The notes: a model not told the origin generated them from the sequence alone. Shown: positions 1-8,056, numbered from the stretch's first letter. The stretch: 38,582 nucleotides of DNA from Lachnospiraceae bacterium (GCA_016287095.1 JAEEVK010000020.1:1-38582); one strand, 5' to 3'. Program-made: numbers and translations.

Positions 1-777
1 CAGGGTACTGGTTGTAAAGGGGAACGGAGCTTTTCTGCTTCTTTCTCCTTCCTTCAGTTCCGTACACTTAAAACTCTTTCCGGATTTCTTTATATATTCA
101 TCCGTCTGGCTCTCCGAAGCAAGCGCTATCCTTTTATCATTTTCTCCCACAAAATGCACGGGTATAACATTATTCCCCTTAAGCTCAAGATCTGCATCAA
201 GGCTCCAGTATTCCTCGGGCTTAAATTCTCCTATTTCTTTCTCCCTGTCGCAAATAAGTTTAAGAGCTACTGACTGTACTCTGCCTGCCGACAGTCCGCT
301 CTTGATCTTTGCCCAAAGGAGGGGACTAATCTTATATCCAACCATTCTGTCCAGTACTCGTCTGGCCTGCTGTGCGTCAACAAGGCCCATGTCTACGCAT
401 CTGGGAGCCTTTAGCGAGTTCTTGATGGCATTTTTTGTTATTTCATTGAATGTTATCCTGTCCGGCTCTTTTTCATCTAACTTCAGCAGTTTCTGAAGAT
501 GCCAGGATATTGCTTCTCCTTCGCGGTCCGGGTCAGTTGCGAGATACACTTTGTCCGCTTTCTTTGCTGCCTTACGGAGCTCTGCGAGTATATCGCCCTT
601 TCCTCTGATCGTGATGTATTTAGGTTCAAAGTCATCCTCTACCGATACTCCGAGCTGGCTCTTGGGGAGATCGCGCACATGTCCCTGAGAAGCTATTACT
701 TCATAGCCGGTGCCCAGGAATTTCTTGATTGTTTTTGCTTTAGCGGGGGACTCTACTATTACTAGGTTCTTTGCCAT
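1..777 (-). CDS. topA: DNA topoisomerase I (N-terminal part, runs off window)
   Basis: Type IA topoisomerase that relaxes negatively supercoiled DNA by single-strand passage. The 259 visible codons begin at ATG 777 after an AAAGG-type ribosome binding site. They carry the Toprim start (LVIVESPAKAKTI with the conserved Glu at residue 9), the DPDREGE metal-binding motif near residues 81-87, and the downstream LSAGRVQSVAL segment of the core. The active-site Tyr and the C-terminal zinc fingers lie beyond the left edge. The gene is usually a direct neighbour of dprA in Firmicutes; here about 6 kb of other genes lie between them. A promoter-like pair and a leader hairpin sit upstream. Identification is secure; only the 5' part is seen. 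Confidence 0.96.
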   Translation of the reverse strand, partial: MAKNLVIVESPAKAKTIKKFLGTGYEVIASQGHVRDLPKSQLGVSVEDDFEPKYITIRGKGDILAELRKAAKKADKVYLATDPDREGEAISWHLQKLLKLDEKEPDRITFNEITKNAIKNSLKAPRCVDMGLVDAQQARRVLDRMVGYKISPLLWAKIKSGLSAGRVQSVALKLICDREKEIGEFKPEEYWSLDADLELKGNNVIPVHFVGENDKRIALASESQTDEYIKKSGKSFKCTELKEGERSRKAPFPFTTSTL

Positions 778-812
778 GTGTGTTTACCTTTCTTCCGTTT
801 TCATGAACTACT

Positions 813-836
813 GCACGGAGCATGTTGGGTCCGTGC
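813..836 (-). promoter_or_regulatory. Hairpin in the topA leader
   Basis: A perfect 7-bp inverted repeat (GCACGGA at 813-819, TCCGTGC at 830-836, 10-nt loop) lies between the candidate topA promoter and its ribosome binding site. It would fold in the topA mRNA leader. No U-run follows, so it is not an obvious terminator. Function is unknown; mRNA stabilisation or control is possible. Confidence 0.45.
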
Positions 837-854
837 GATAATCAAACGACAAAT

Positions 855-883
855 AGAGTACACCTTTTTTTCTAGAAAATCAA
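855..883 (-). promoter_or_regulatory. Candidate sigma-70 promoter for topA
   Basis: On the minus strand, TTGATT (878-883) and TACTCT (855-860) are separated by 17 bases, about 80 bases upstream of the topA start. The -10 is only a moderate match. It is the best pair I see between the upstream repeat element and topA. Confidence 0.4.
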
Positions 884-1012
884 GTATTTTTTTCTATTTC
901 TATTTTTGTCCCCCTAAACAGCCAGAGCATCCGGACATTATAAAAACCGTTATCGTATCGTTGGGATATGCTACAGCCTGTGCCATTATCTCCTCTACGG
1001 ACGCTTGCAATC

Positions 1013-1038
1013 GTGTGCCCGCTCGATACCGGGCACAC
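1013..1038. repeat. Inner hairpin 1 of the repeat element
   Basis: GTGTGCCCG at 1013-1021 and CGGGCACAC at 1030-1038 form a perfect 9-bp GC-rich stem with an 8-base loop. It sits inside the large inverted repeat. Confidence 0.7.
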
Positions 1039-1050
1039 TTGTGCTACGCT

Positions 1051-1079
1051 CAAAAATCGGTTTGGCAAACCGATTTTTG
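1051..1079. repeat. Inner hairpin 2: 29-base near-perfect palindrome
   Basis: Fourteen bases (CAAAAATCGGTTTG) are followed by one central G and their exact complement. The A-run on one side and T-run on the other mean it could act as a rho-independent terminator in either direction. It may therefore terminate the moxR-DUF58-transglutaminase operon. Confidence 0.7.
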
Positions 1080-1206
1080 CCTTGATACAATAATGACACA
1101 GTCTAAGCATATCCACAACTCACTTTATGTTTTTATCCTGTCCGGATGCCCTGACTGTTTTATTCAAATCATCAATACAAATAATTGGTAACAAAATCCA
1201 ATTATG

Positions 1207-4143
1207 TTATATCATTTTTATCAAATGATTATAGTTCTGATTGTACTCCTCCACATTGGATCGGTAATCCGAATATAGAACCTTCTCAATATACTTAAAC
1301 ACTGAAAGGTTTTCTGAATACTTCACATTATACTCTTCTACCAAACTGTTCTCTTGATTTTCTATAGATGTTTGTGATTTTTCAAGTACTTTTTCTGCCT
1401 GATATTCAGAGATCATCTTGCATACTTCAAGCGGCAACGGATTGGTTACCGCTACTATCTTCTTGCGCTTGAGTTTCTTTACGAGTTCGTTATATCGTGC
1501 ATAAACTACAGGGGCAAATTTTCCTTCTTTAAGATATTTCGCATATCGCATTTCAAGGACTATCTTTCTAATAAGAAGAAACAGCATCCAAAACAGTACT
1601 ACAGCTCCGATTATCAGTATCAAAGGATACACAAATATGGCCAGATCTTTGTCGGAAAGGTCCTCTTCTACGGTAACAGGAGTATCATCTCCTACTATAG
1701 ATACCGAGCTATCGGAGTTATTGTTTCCGAGTCCAAGGTCTACGTTTAAGAGTTGTGAGAAGAATCGTCCGATACCGCTCATCTCTGTTGCTACAGGTGC
1801 GGCTTCAAAACTCGGAGGGGTCAGTTCATAAGGTATCCAGCCCTTACCCTCGAGGTAAATTTCTATCCAGGCGTGTGCATAGTAGTCGCTGACCGGTACT
1901 GAGTAAGCTGTTTTGTCAGTATTATATTCGTTTTCGCCCATAAACCACTCATCGCCGTACAGTTCTGCTTTTGTGGCTTCTTCGCTCATCAATGAATGAG
2001 GGATGCAGTAGCCCTCGATATAGCGTGCCGGCACACCCATATGGCGTAGTATCATAACTCCGGCTGAAGCAAAGTGTGAACACAAACCTCTTTTCTGTGT
2101 CTCGAGAAAATACCGTACATAGTCTTCATTGTTCGGTGTCTTGCCGGGTGACAGTGTATAAGGATACTCTGCAAGGAACATATCCTTTAATGCTTCACAC
2201 AGTTTTAATCTGTAACTGTTTATTTCTTCCTTGTGTTCATATCTCTCCTGCAATATCTTTTCTGAAGGTGCTGTATAATAGTTATACTCTTCAGTAAGTG
2301 CTGTCAGTGAAGCCATATCACTGCTGTCATAGGCAGCCCTCAATCTGTCTATAAACTCTTCCGGAATGGCTTCATAATCTATTGCAGGGAACTGTCTTTC
2401 TGCATCTACTGTCAGTTTTAGCCTTTTGTAGTTCTTTGTGTCAAGTCCGAAATAATTATGTTCCTTACAGAACTCTTCAAGATATCTGTCCAGGTCATCC
2501 GGTACTTTGAGGCATATATCATTTATATAGTCATAATATCTCAGGTATTGACTGCTGTTCTCTGATGTGGTATTTCTTGTTACATTTATATCCTGTACAC
2601 CGGGATATTCATTGTCATACTCATCTTCATTATAAGTACCGATTATACCGTTATTAATCTCAGTTCTAAGCTTTACCGATCCCAGACCGCTGATGCTGTC
2701 CCCGTATCCGGGATCTCCGGGCTCAAGGTATTCTATAAGTGATAGAGGATAATAGTCCACTTCTTTTGTTTCCAGGACTGTTTCCTTTTCCGGATCGGCA
2801 GGCTTATATATGGGGTCTTCCGATATATTTCTGACATCACTTGGCAGTGTGACATAAGGATTTACCAACATTCCAAAGCTTTTGTCTATGTATGATATCT
2901 GGGCTTTTGCTCTGGTAGATTTTTTCTCGGAAACCGAATTAGGTGTTTTCAGTTTACTTGATGTAATGGTTTTGTCCATTATATCTATAATGTCGCTTTC
3001 TATATATCCCTGACTACCCAGTCCAAGCTCGGGAAATTCGGCAATATTCACCCTGTTGAGCCAGCTTTTCCCGGCATATGATACACCCTTAAAACCCGGC
3101 AAATATATGGTTTCATCACTATATGGCACAAATGTTACTACAATATCCGTCTTAAAATCAGGGTTTACGGCTGAAACTCCGCCGAGGCGGCCACGACTCA
3201 GACCGTTTATAGAGTCATAACTGTTAAACAGACCATATATCCCATTTTGCACCAGTATCTTTACGGTATCGTCGAGAGATGCCTTGGCACTGTCCTCCGG
3301 TGTTTCTCCCAGATCCCTGCTGTAAGCAGGCAGTGAGAATATGCAGATAACAAACGAGAATACCGCTGATATTGCCAGCACCATTAATATACCGCGATGG
3401 TCTCCCCTCGTAGTATAGTAGGTTTTCTTAAACAATCTGTCCTTGATATAGTCCGGTGCATTCTTGCCGGGAATGGTGACCCTGTTAAATGCTCCCTTTT
3501 GGAGCAGTCCGGTAGCGATGCATCCTGTCATGATGAGGATCACAGAGATAAGCGGAGGCTTGTAGCCTATATATAACGGGATCTGCATCAGGATAAATGA
3601 GATGCCAAAGGTCTCAGCAAAGTTCATGTACCTGGATACAGTGATGTTGTACATGATAACAAGAAAGGCTATTATAAAAATAAGGGCTATGGTTATGGTC
3701 AGCTGTCTGTTTGTAAATGTTTCTTCTGCACTTCTGACAACGCCCATATTAAAAACTTCAGCATAAACCTCACGGATATGGTTTGTAATGGCCTGGAAAC
3801 CACTGTTTGCGTAAAGATAATATCTCAAGAGTTCTACGGTAAATATGATCAGAAATGCGATATATCCGATATAGAATACTTTCTTATTGAAATACAGCAG
3901 AGATATCATTATGCTCGCTGCCAGCGTAAAGATTACAATTGTGCCTTTGTTATAATTCAGTGAAAATGCGTCACAGAATCCGGTGACCGTGCCGACACAT
4001 ACCAAAAAGATTATCAGGGCTTTTGAAAGGCACAAAAAGAGAGGGCTCGACTTTTTGCTGCCATATACATCTTCTATAGCTATGCCTGTCGAGTCAAGCT
4101 CTATGATCTGCTTTTTCTCTTGTCTTGACAATCTTTTTCCCAT
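1207..4143 (-). CDS. Membrane protein with transglutaminase-like domain (TgpA type)
   Basis: A 978-residue membrane protein. Several hydrophobic segments fall in about residues 40-210 and one near 252-272. A large extracytoplasmic part carries a transglutaminase/cysteine-protease core, then comes a last membrane helix near 833-858 and a cytoplasmic tail. The core motifs are CSHFASAG with Cys688, YAHAWIEIY with His757, and the third-residue region PYELTPP, where Glu773 stands in the place of the usual Asp. It is last in a moxR-DUF58-transglutaminase operon. In this common gene trio the MoxR ATPase and DUF58 protein are thought to assist or assemble the membrane partner. The substrate is unknown. 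The start at ATG 4143 has no clear Shine-Dalgarno sequence, and a partial repeat copy (4166-4185) lies just upstream. The family call is good; the function is not known. Confidence 0.85.
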   Translation of the reverse strand: MGKRLSRQEKKQIIELDSTGIAIEDVYGSKKSSPLFLCLSKALIIFLVCVGTVTGFCDAFSLNYNKGTIVIFTLAASIMISLLYFNKKVFYIGYIAFLIIFTVELLRYYLYANSGFQAITNHIREVYAEVFNMGVVRSAEETFTNRQLTITIALIFIIAFLVIMYNITVSRYMNFAETFGISFILMQIPLYIGYKPPLISVILIMTGCIATGLLQKGAFNRVTIPGKNAPDYIKDRLFKKTYYTTRGDHRGILMVLAISAVFSFVICIFSLPAYSRDLGETPEDSAKASLDDTVKILVQNGIYGLFNSYDSINGLSRGRLGGVSAVNPDFKTDIVVTFVPYSDETIYLPGFKGVSYAGKSWLNRVNIAEFPELGLGSQGYIESDIIDIMDKTITSSKLKTPNSVSEKKSTRAKAQISYIDKSFGMLVNPYVTLPSDVRNISEDPIYKPADPEKETVLETKEVDYYPLSLIEYLEPGDPGYGDSISGLGSVKLRTEINNGIIGTYNEDEYDNEYPGVQDINVTRNTTSENSSQYLRYYDYINDICLKVPDDLDRYLEEFCKEHNYFGLDTKNYKRLKLTVDAERQFPAIDYEAIPEEFIDRLRAAYDSSDMASLTALTEEYNYYTAPSEKILQERYEHKEEINSYRLKLCEALKDMFLAEYPYTLSPGKTPNNEDYVRYFLETQKRGLCSHFASAGVMILRHMGVPARYIEGYCIPHSLMSEEATKAELYGDEWFMGENEYNTDKTAYSVPVSDYYAHAWIEIYLEGKGWIPYELTPPSFEAAPVATEMSGIGRFFSQLLNVDLGLGNNNSDSSVSIVGDDTPVTVEEDLSDKDLAIFVYPLILIIGAVVLFWMLFLLIRKIVLEMRYAKYLKEGKFAPVVYARYNELVKKLKRKKIVAVTNPLPLEVCKMISEYQAEKVLEKSQTSIENQENSLVEEYNVKYSENLSVFKYIEKVLYSDYRSNVEEYNQNYNHLIKMI

Positions 4144-4165
4144 ATTTAATAAACTCGTTATAGTA

Positions 4166-4185
4166 GCGTTGACTTGGTCTCAGAA
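4166..4185 (+). repeat. Partial copy of dispersed repeat (family 2)
   Basis: Eighteen of 20 bases match 32275-32294 in the dapA-dapB gap, including an exact 12-base word, GCGTTGACTTGG (4166-4177). It lies in the 55-base gap between the DUF58 gene and the transglutaminase gene and looks like a truncated copy. Confidence 0.55.
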
Positions 4186-4198
4186 AGATAAATTTAAT

Positions 4199-5233
4199 TT
4201 ATGTGTCAGAAACTTCAATCCCGTCCTCAAGGAGTTTCACTTCATCCCCATAAACCGTGAGCAGCAGTGCTGACCTCTGGTTTGAGGCATAGTATGCATC
4301 CTTAGCCATATCTGCACTTTCATAAAGAGGCAGAAAATACATATCCCTGTAACAGTCCTTCAGCGACTCTTCGTTATCTATGATATAATAATCAAATGAG
4401 CAGGATACACTGTTAAACAGGCAAATCTCAAATCTTTCACCTCTCTCTGCCAATTTTCTTGACACAGCATCAAGTGTTTCTACAGTCTGAGAGATTTTAC
4501 CTTTCTCAAGTTCAGGTACCACTACCAGTGACATTACCGAGGTACGCTCCATCTCCTTTACTGCCAGCTCGTCCAGTTTTGAACTCAGCTTCCAGTGGAT
4601 CCTCGCCAGTCTGTCACCGGGTCGATATTCTCTGATCTCCTTTATATCAGAAGAGAGGTTTCCTTTAAGGTCCGGCTCTGTATATTCATCATAGCCCTCC
4701 GAGTAAGGTATCTCCGCCACATCGACCTGTTCCGTTTTTTCCGGAAATACAGGCACCTGCACAGAGAAGCTAACCGGCAGATTTACGCTCACCATACCCA
4801 TAAAACCGGTTACCCTCATACCCTTTCCTTCAAACAAGACCATACCTATCTTGGCAGTCTTAACGCTTATATTTATCCTATCCTTGCGTTTGGGCATGAT
4901 ATTGATATTCAGCAGACTGTCCTTATTGGCGTTAAAAAACAGATTTCTCATTGAAAAAGTAAGGGAACATTTAAGAAAAGGATAATAGGTTGGATTATCA
5001 TATTCTGCAAAGAAAAGAATAATGTTGCCCACCTCGGTATCAGCCACAACCGAGCCTCCGGTAAGGCTGATCTTCCTGACATTAGCTAAGAATACCGGAA
5101 TAAGAATTGCCGGCAGCAGGACATAAGGAAAAAGCAGAAATACCAGGTAATTCTGCTTAAATACAACTACAAAAAAGAAAATAAGAACAAATATAAAAAG
5201 ATATTTGATTATGGACCAAACATGTATTTTCAT
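4199..5233 (-). CDS. DUF58 domain protein
   Basis: A 344-residue protein with two hydrophobic segments at the N terminus (about residues 6-45) and a cytoplasmic DUF58 region. Its hallmark is EIREYRPGDRLARIHWK near residues 197-213, followed by a von Willebrand-A-like half. I place the start at ATG 5233, because AAGGA at 5243-5247 is 9 bases upstream of it but directly abuts the in-frame ATG at 5242. The gene follows moxR after about 25 bases and precedes the transglutaminase gene by 55, so the three are probably co-transcribed. DUF58 proteins accompany MoxR ATPases in many bacteria; their exact activity is not known. Confidence 0.88.
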   Translation of the reverse strand: MKIHVWSIIKYLFIFVLIFFFVVVFKQNYLVFLLFPYVLLPAILIPVFLANVRKISLTGGSVVADTEVGNIILFFAEYDNPTYYPFLKCSLTFSMRNLFFNANKDSLLNINIMPKRKDRINISVKTAKIGMVLFEGKGMRVTGFMGMVSVNLPVSFSVQVPVFPEKTEQVDVAEIPYSEGYDEYTEPDLKGNLSSDIKEIREYRPGDRLARIHWKLSSKLDELAVKEMERTSVMSLVVVPELEKGKISQTVETLDAVSRKLAERGERFEICLFNSVSCSFDYYIIDNEESLKDCYRDMYFLPLYESADMAKDAYYASNQRSALLLTVYGDEVKLLEDGIEVSDT

Positions 5234-5257
5234 ACAAATCATTCCTTAATGACTTTT

Positions 5258-6181
5258 TCACCCCGGCATCTTCACGGACTCAAACGACTTTGCCAAAGCC
5301 ATCTCTAAGTTATAGCCTGTAGCCTTTGCCTTTGTTGAAAGCACTACTCTGTGGTTTGCTATACTAAAGTATACCGCCTTCACATCTTCAGGCACTACAT
5401 AGTTTCTGTCATCAATATATGCTTTAGCTCTAGCCATCTTCATAAGGGCTATGCTGGCACGTGGGGATAATCCCAGTGAGTACAGATCATTATTTCTGGT
5501 AATCTCAGTCAATTGAACTATATAGTTTAATATCGGCTCAGATACTGTGACAGATGCCACATGCTCCTGGATAGCCAACATCTCTTCTTTTGATATTACA
5601 GGCTTTAACTCTCCGACTATCTCGTGAGAGTCACCGCGCAGGATATCTATTGCACTGTCATGATCAGGGTAACCCATGGTAAGCCTTATCATAAAACGGT
5701 CAAGCTGTGACTCAGGCAGTTTCTGAGTACCGGATGCTCCTACGGGATTTTGTGTAGCTATTACAAAAAACGGGTTAGGAAGCTTATATGTTGTTCCGTC
5801 TACGGTAACATTCTGTTCCTCCATAACCTCCAAAAGTGCAGACTGAGTCTTAGGTGAGGTACGGTTGATCTCGTCAGCCAAAAACAGATTGGTAAACACG
5901 GCACCCTCTCTAAATACAAACGCACCGGTATTTTTATCATACATAGTAAAACCGTTAAGGTCGGAAGGCAGTACGTCGGGAGTAAACTGTATTCTCTTGT
6001 AATCGAGCGACATGGTCTTTGCCAGTGCTGTAACCAGTGTCGTCTTTCCTACTCCGGGTATATCCTCCAGCAGGATATGTCCCTTTGCCAGTATGGCACA
6101 GAGCACCATATCTATGACTTCATCCTTACCATGTATAACAAGCTTTATAGAATTCTTTATTTTATCTGTAGTTGCTGACAT
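5258..6181 (-). CDS. MoxR-family AAA+ ATPase
   Basis: A 307-residue AAA+ ATPase. Walker A is GVGKTT at residues 43-48 and Walker B is LFLADEINR at 99-107; the sensor-like IATQNP segment and the lid domain follow. The length is typical for the MoxR family. The start at ATG 6181 has a GGAGG ribosome binding site. MoxR proteins are thought to act as chaperones or maturation factors for products of neighbouring genes, here DUF58 and the transglutaminase-like membrane protein. It is the first gene of that operon. Confidence 0.94.
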   Translation of the reverse strand: MSATTDKIKNSIKLVIHGKDEVIDMVLCAILAKGHILLEDIPGVGKTTLVTALAKTMSLDYKRIQFTPDVLPSDLNGFTMYDKNTGAFVFREGAVFTNLFLADEINRTSPKTQSALLEVMEEQNVTVDGTTYKLPNPFFVIATQNPVGASGTQKLPESQLDRFMIRLTMGYPDHDSAIDILRGDSHEIVGELKPVISKEEMLAIQEHVASVTVSEPILNYIVQLTEITRNNDLYSLGLSPRASIALMKMARAKAYIDDRNYVVPEDVKAVYFSIANHRVVLSTKAKATGYNLEMALAKSFESVKMPG

Positions 6182-6312
6182 TTTGTCCTCCGTAAATACT
6201 TATTGCTCAAATATTCTTGCGATATTTCTAACCGAAATTCATCTATCCTAACATACATGTTTCATTATATTCGTATACCCAATCATTCAAAAAGCGCTAT
6301 GCATAGTATAAT

Positions 6313-6342
6313 AAAAACCACCTGATTTTTCAAGTGGTTTTT
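6313..6342 (-). terminator. Terminator after brnTA
   Basis: A 9-bp stem (AAAAACCAC at 6313-6321, GTGGTTTTT at 6334-6342) ends in a T-run in either direction. It lies about 75 bases downstream of brnA and upstream of moxR. Confidence 0.75.
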
Positions 6343-6416
6343 AACGTTTTCATAGTTATTTAATCAAATGCAGAAACCCTTAACTTAAGCTTCTTGAACC
6401 TGTTTTAGTAAACTTT

Positions 6417-6632
6417 TCAGTTCCATTGAAGTGCCAGTTTCCTCTTTTCCTTGACACAATCAGTAAGATAAAGATTGATTAGGGTTTGATAAGGTATTCC
6501 CGAAGAAACCGCTTCTTTCTTAAAATATTCAATTACACTGACAGAAAGATTTATAGTAACCTGTTTCTTCATCTCCTTTGCATAAGGATTAGGGCGCGGG
6601 TTTAGCTTGTCTATATCATATTCCTCTAGCAT
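6417..6632 (-). CDS. brnA: BrnA-type antitoxin
   Basis: A 71-residue protein with the layout of the BrnA antitoxin family: a short variable N terminus, an NPYAKEMKKQVTINLS ribbon, then VIEYFKKEA..SGIPYQTLINLYL forming the helix-helix part. BrnA proteins are ribbon-helix-helix DNA binders that neutralise BrnT and repress their own operon. The start at ATG 6632 has a strong GGAGGTG ribosome binding site that lies inside brnT, and the two frames overlap by 17 bases. This is the usual toxin-first order of brnTA. A hairpin terminator follows. Confidence 0.88.
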   Translation of the reverse strand: MLEEYDIDKLNPRPNPYAKEMKKQVTINLSVSVIEYFKKEAVSSGIPYQTLINLYLTDCVKEKRKLALQWN

Positions 6633-6900
6633 ATCTGTTCACCTCCGTTTTTGTAGCTTTTCTTGCAGATATAATCCTTATTACTGAATCAGATTCCCTA
6701 TAACAATGACACACGATACAAATATGCGCCGTCTCACTCATCCCCAAAAGTAAAAACCGGTCTTCCTCAGAAGAATGTTCAGGATCGTCAAACAAGATGG
6801 CTGATTCATCAAAAAACACCGTACTTGCCTCGTCGAAATCAAATCCATGTTTTACCTTATTCGATTTGTTCTTGTTTTCATCCCATTCAAAACGATACAT
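6616..6900 (-). CDS. brnT: BrnT-type ribonuclease toxin
   Basis: A 94-residue protein matching the BrnT family: FEWDENKNKSNKVKHGFDFDEA at the N terminus, a central DDPEHSSEEDRFLLLG segment and the C-terminal RIISARKATKTEVNRY motif. BrnT toxins are RelE-fold endoribonucleases that block translation. I chose ATG 6900, 7 bases after AAGGA, rather than the in-frame TTG at 6903. The gene has its own near-consensus promoter overlapping the end of dprA. It may be acquired, since it sits between dprA and topA. Confidence 0.9.
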   Translation of the reverse strand: MYRFEWDENKNKSNKVKHGFDFDEASTVFFDESAILFDDPEHSSEEDRFLLLGMSETAHICIVCHCYRESDSVIRIISARKATKTEVNRYARGI

Positions 6901-6917
6901 CAATATATCCTTTCTTT

Positions 6918-6936
6918 ATAATTATAATATAATTAT
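6918..6936 (-). promoter_or_regulatory. Candidate BrnA operator: two ATAATTAT boxes
   Basis: The self-complementary octamer ATAATTAT occurs at 6918-6925 and 6929-6936. The 11-base phase places both on one face of the helix. The first overlaps the -10 of the brnT promoter. Such paired palindromic boxes fit autorepression by a ribbon-helix-helix antitoxin, but the region is very AT-rich and this could be chance. Confidence 0.35.
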
Positions 6937-6949
6937 TTCATATTGTCAA
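6921..6949 (-). promoter_or_regulatory. Consensus sigma-70 promoter for brnTA
   Basis: TTGACA (6944-6949) and TATAAT (6921-6926) match both consensus hexamers perfectly with a 17-base spacer. The -35 contains the TGA stop codon of dprA. The brnT start is about 20 bases downstream of the -10. Confidence 0.85.
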
Positions 6950-8046
6950 CGTTTCTTTATATATAAGTTCTTCCCAACTTCCTCTATCATGTCCTTTAGT
7001 TCAAGTTCTATAAGGATCATCGGCAGAGTTCCGCAGTCTATACCGGTTCTTTCTGATATCTCATTTATCTGTATAGGTACTTGTTCCAAACTCTCGTAAA
7101 CTTTTTTCTCATCACCTTTTAGTGAGTCTCCTGCTGCTTTTTTCTTTTTCTTTTCCGCATTAAGCAGCATGGTATAGTGACTTTTAAGTTCATCTATGAT
7201 ATCCTCCGGAGTTGCAGCGAGTCCAGCTCCGTTCTTTATCAGGCTGTTACATCCATCACTAACGGTATCTCCTATCCTACCGGGAATCGCAAATATCTCC
7301 CTGCCCTGTTCCAAGGCGTGATCCACAGTAATAAAGGTCCCGCTCTTTTTCCCTGCTTCAACCACCAGAAGGATATCAGCCAAACCAGATATTATCCGGT
7401 TTCTCTGAGGAAAGTTATATGGTAATGCCTTGTCGCCCGGGTAATATTCCGATACGATTCCCCCATAATCCACAGACAGTTTCTCAAATATATCCCTATT
7501 TTCGGTCGGATAGCATATATCTACTCCGCAGCCGAGTACTGCGGTTGTTTTTCCACCTACATTTATCGCTCCTCTGTGTGCAAAGCCATCCACTCCCGAT
7601 GCCATGCCGCTGATGATGTTTATCCCCGCCTGTGCCAATGCAGATGAAAATCTCATGCACATTTCTTTCCCATAAAAGCTGCATCGGCGACTCCCTACGA
7701 CAGCTACTGCAGGCAGATTGTCATCGGGCAGTTCTCCTCTATAAAACAAAAATGACGGGGCATCCGGGATATTCCTCAGTCGCTCAGGAAATTCCTTATC
7801 GTCTATGGTCACAAATTTTATACCCTTGCGCCTAAACTGTTCAGACTCATATTTAAAGTCTATTTTCCTGAAATCTATTAGCTGCTCTATCTGAAACTCT
7901 TCCAACAATGGTATATTTCGTAATACATCCTCCCGTGCTTTATACACCTCCTCCGGTGTCCCCAGCATCTCAAATAACATCTTTCTTCTTGCAGGCAGTA
8001 GGCCCTTTACTTTTGAAATATATAACCAGTATTCTTTTTCTGTCAT
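6946..8046 (-). CDS. dprA: DNA processing protein DprA
   Basis: A 366-residue DprA/Smf protein that loads RecA onto incoming single-stranded DNA during transformation. The extended Rossmann fold is clear: VVGSRRCSFYG, IISGMASGVDGFAHRGA, AVLGCGVDICYP, YPGDKALPYNFPQRNRIISGL and KSGTFITVDHALEQGRE. A C-terminal winged-helix-like region (about residues 300-360) follows. I start at ATG 8046, which has GGAGG 7 bases upstream; an in-frame ATG at 8073 lies inside comM and lacks such a site. The gene follows comM by about 10 bases, so the two form a competence-related pair. The stop codon lies within the -35 of the brnT promoter. Confidence 0.95.
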   Translation of the reverse strand: MTEKEYWLYISKVKGLLPARRKMLFEMLGTPEEVYKAREDVLRNIPLLEEFQIEQLIDFRKIDFKYESEQFRRKGIKFVTIDDKEFPERLRNIPDAPSFLFYRGELPDDNLPAVAVVGSRRCSFYGKEMCMRFSSALAQAGINIISGMASGVDGFAHRGAINVGGKTTAVLGCGVDICYPTENRDIFEKLSVDYGGIVSEYYPGDKALPYNFPQRNRIISGLADILLVVEAGKKSGTFITVDHALEQGREIFAIPGRIGDTVSDGCNSLIKNGAGLAATPEDIIDELKSHYTMLLNAEKKKKKAAGDSLKGDEKKVYESLEQVPIQINEISERTGIDCGTLPMILIELELKDMIEEVGKNLYIKKR

Positions 8047-8056
8047 TTTTCCCTCC

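Larger units (their letters stand above)
916..1160. repeat. Large imperfect inverted-repeat element (repeat family 1, long form)
   Basis: This fills most of the 429-base gap between the transglutaminase gene and topA. The outer arms 916-989 and 1090-1160 are about 70 bases each and imperfectly complementary along their whole length. For example, GCATCCGGACA at 928-938 pairs with TGTCCGGATGC at 1139-1149, and GGATATGCT at 964-972 pairs with AGCATATCC at 1106-1114. Between the arms lie two further perfect hairpins (1013-1038 and 1051-1079). The element shares the words GGATATGCTA and CTCACTTTATG, in the same order and arm positions, with the element at 15716-15835. It could be a MITE-like element, a large REP-type repeat or a structured RNA. 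A 78-codon open frame runs across it on the minus strand but has no credible start signal. Confidence 0.75.

Noticed and set aside
880-1116. A 78-codon open frame on the minus strand between topA and the transglutaminase gene
   Set aside because: It lies across the nested palindromes of the repeat element, has no ribosome binding site and matches no known family; the repeat explains the open frame.
6264-6290. A moxR promoter (TTGAAT and TATAAT on the minus strand)
   Set aside because: The spacer is only 15 bases and the region is AT-rich, so the match is not convincing.
6901-6903. TTG at 6903 as the brnT start
   Set aside because: The adjacent ATG at 6900 has better spacing to AAGGA and is the stronger codon.
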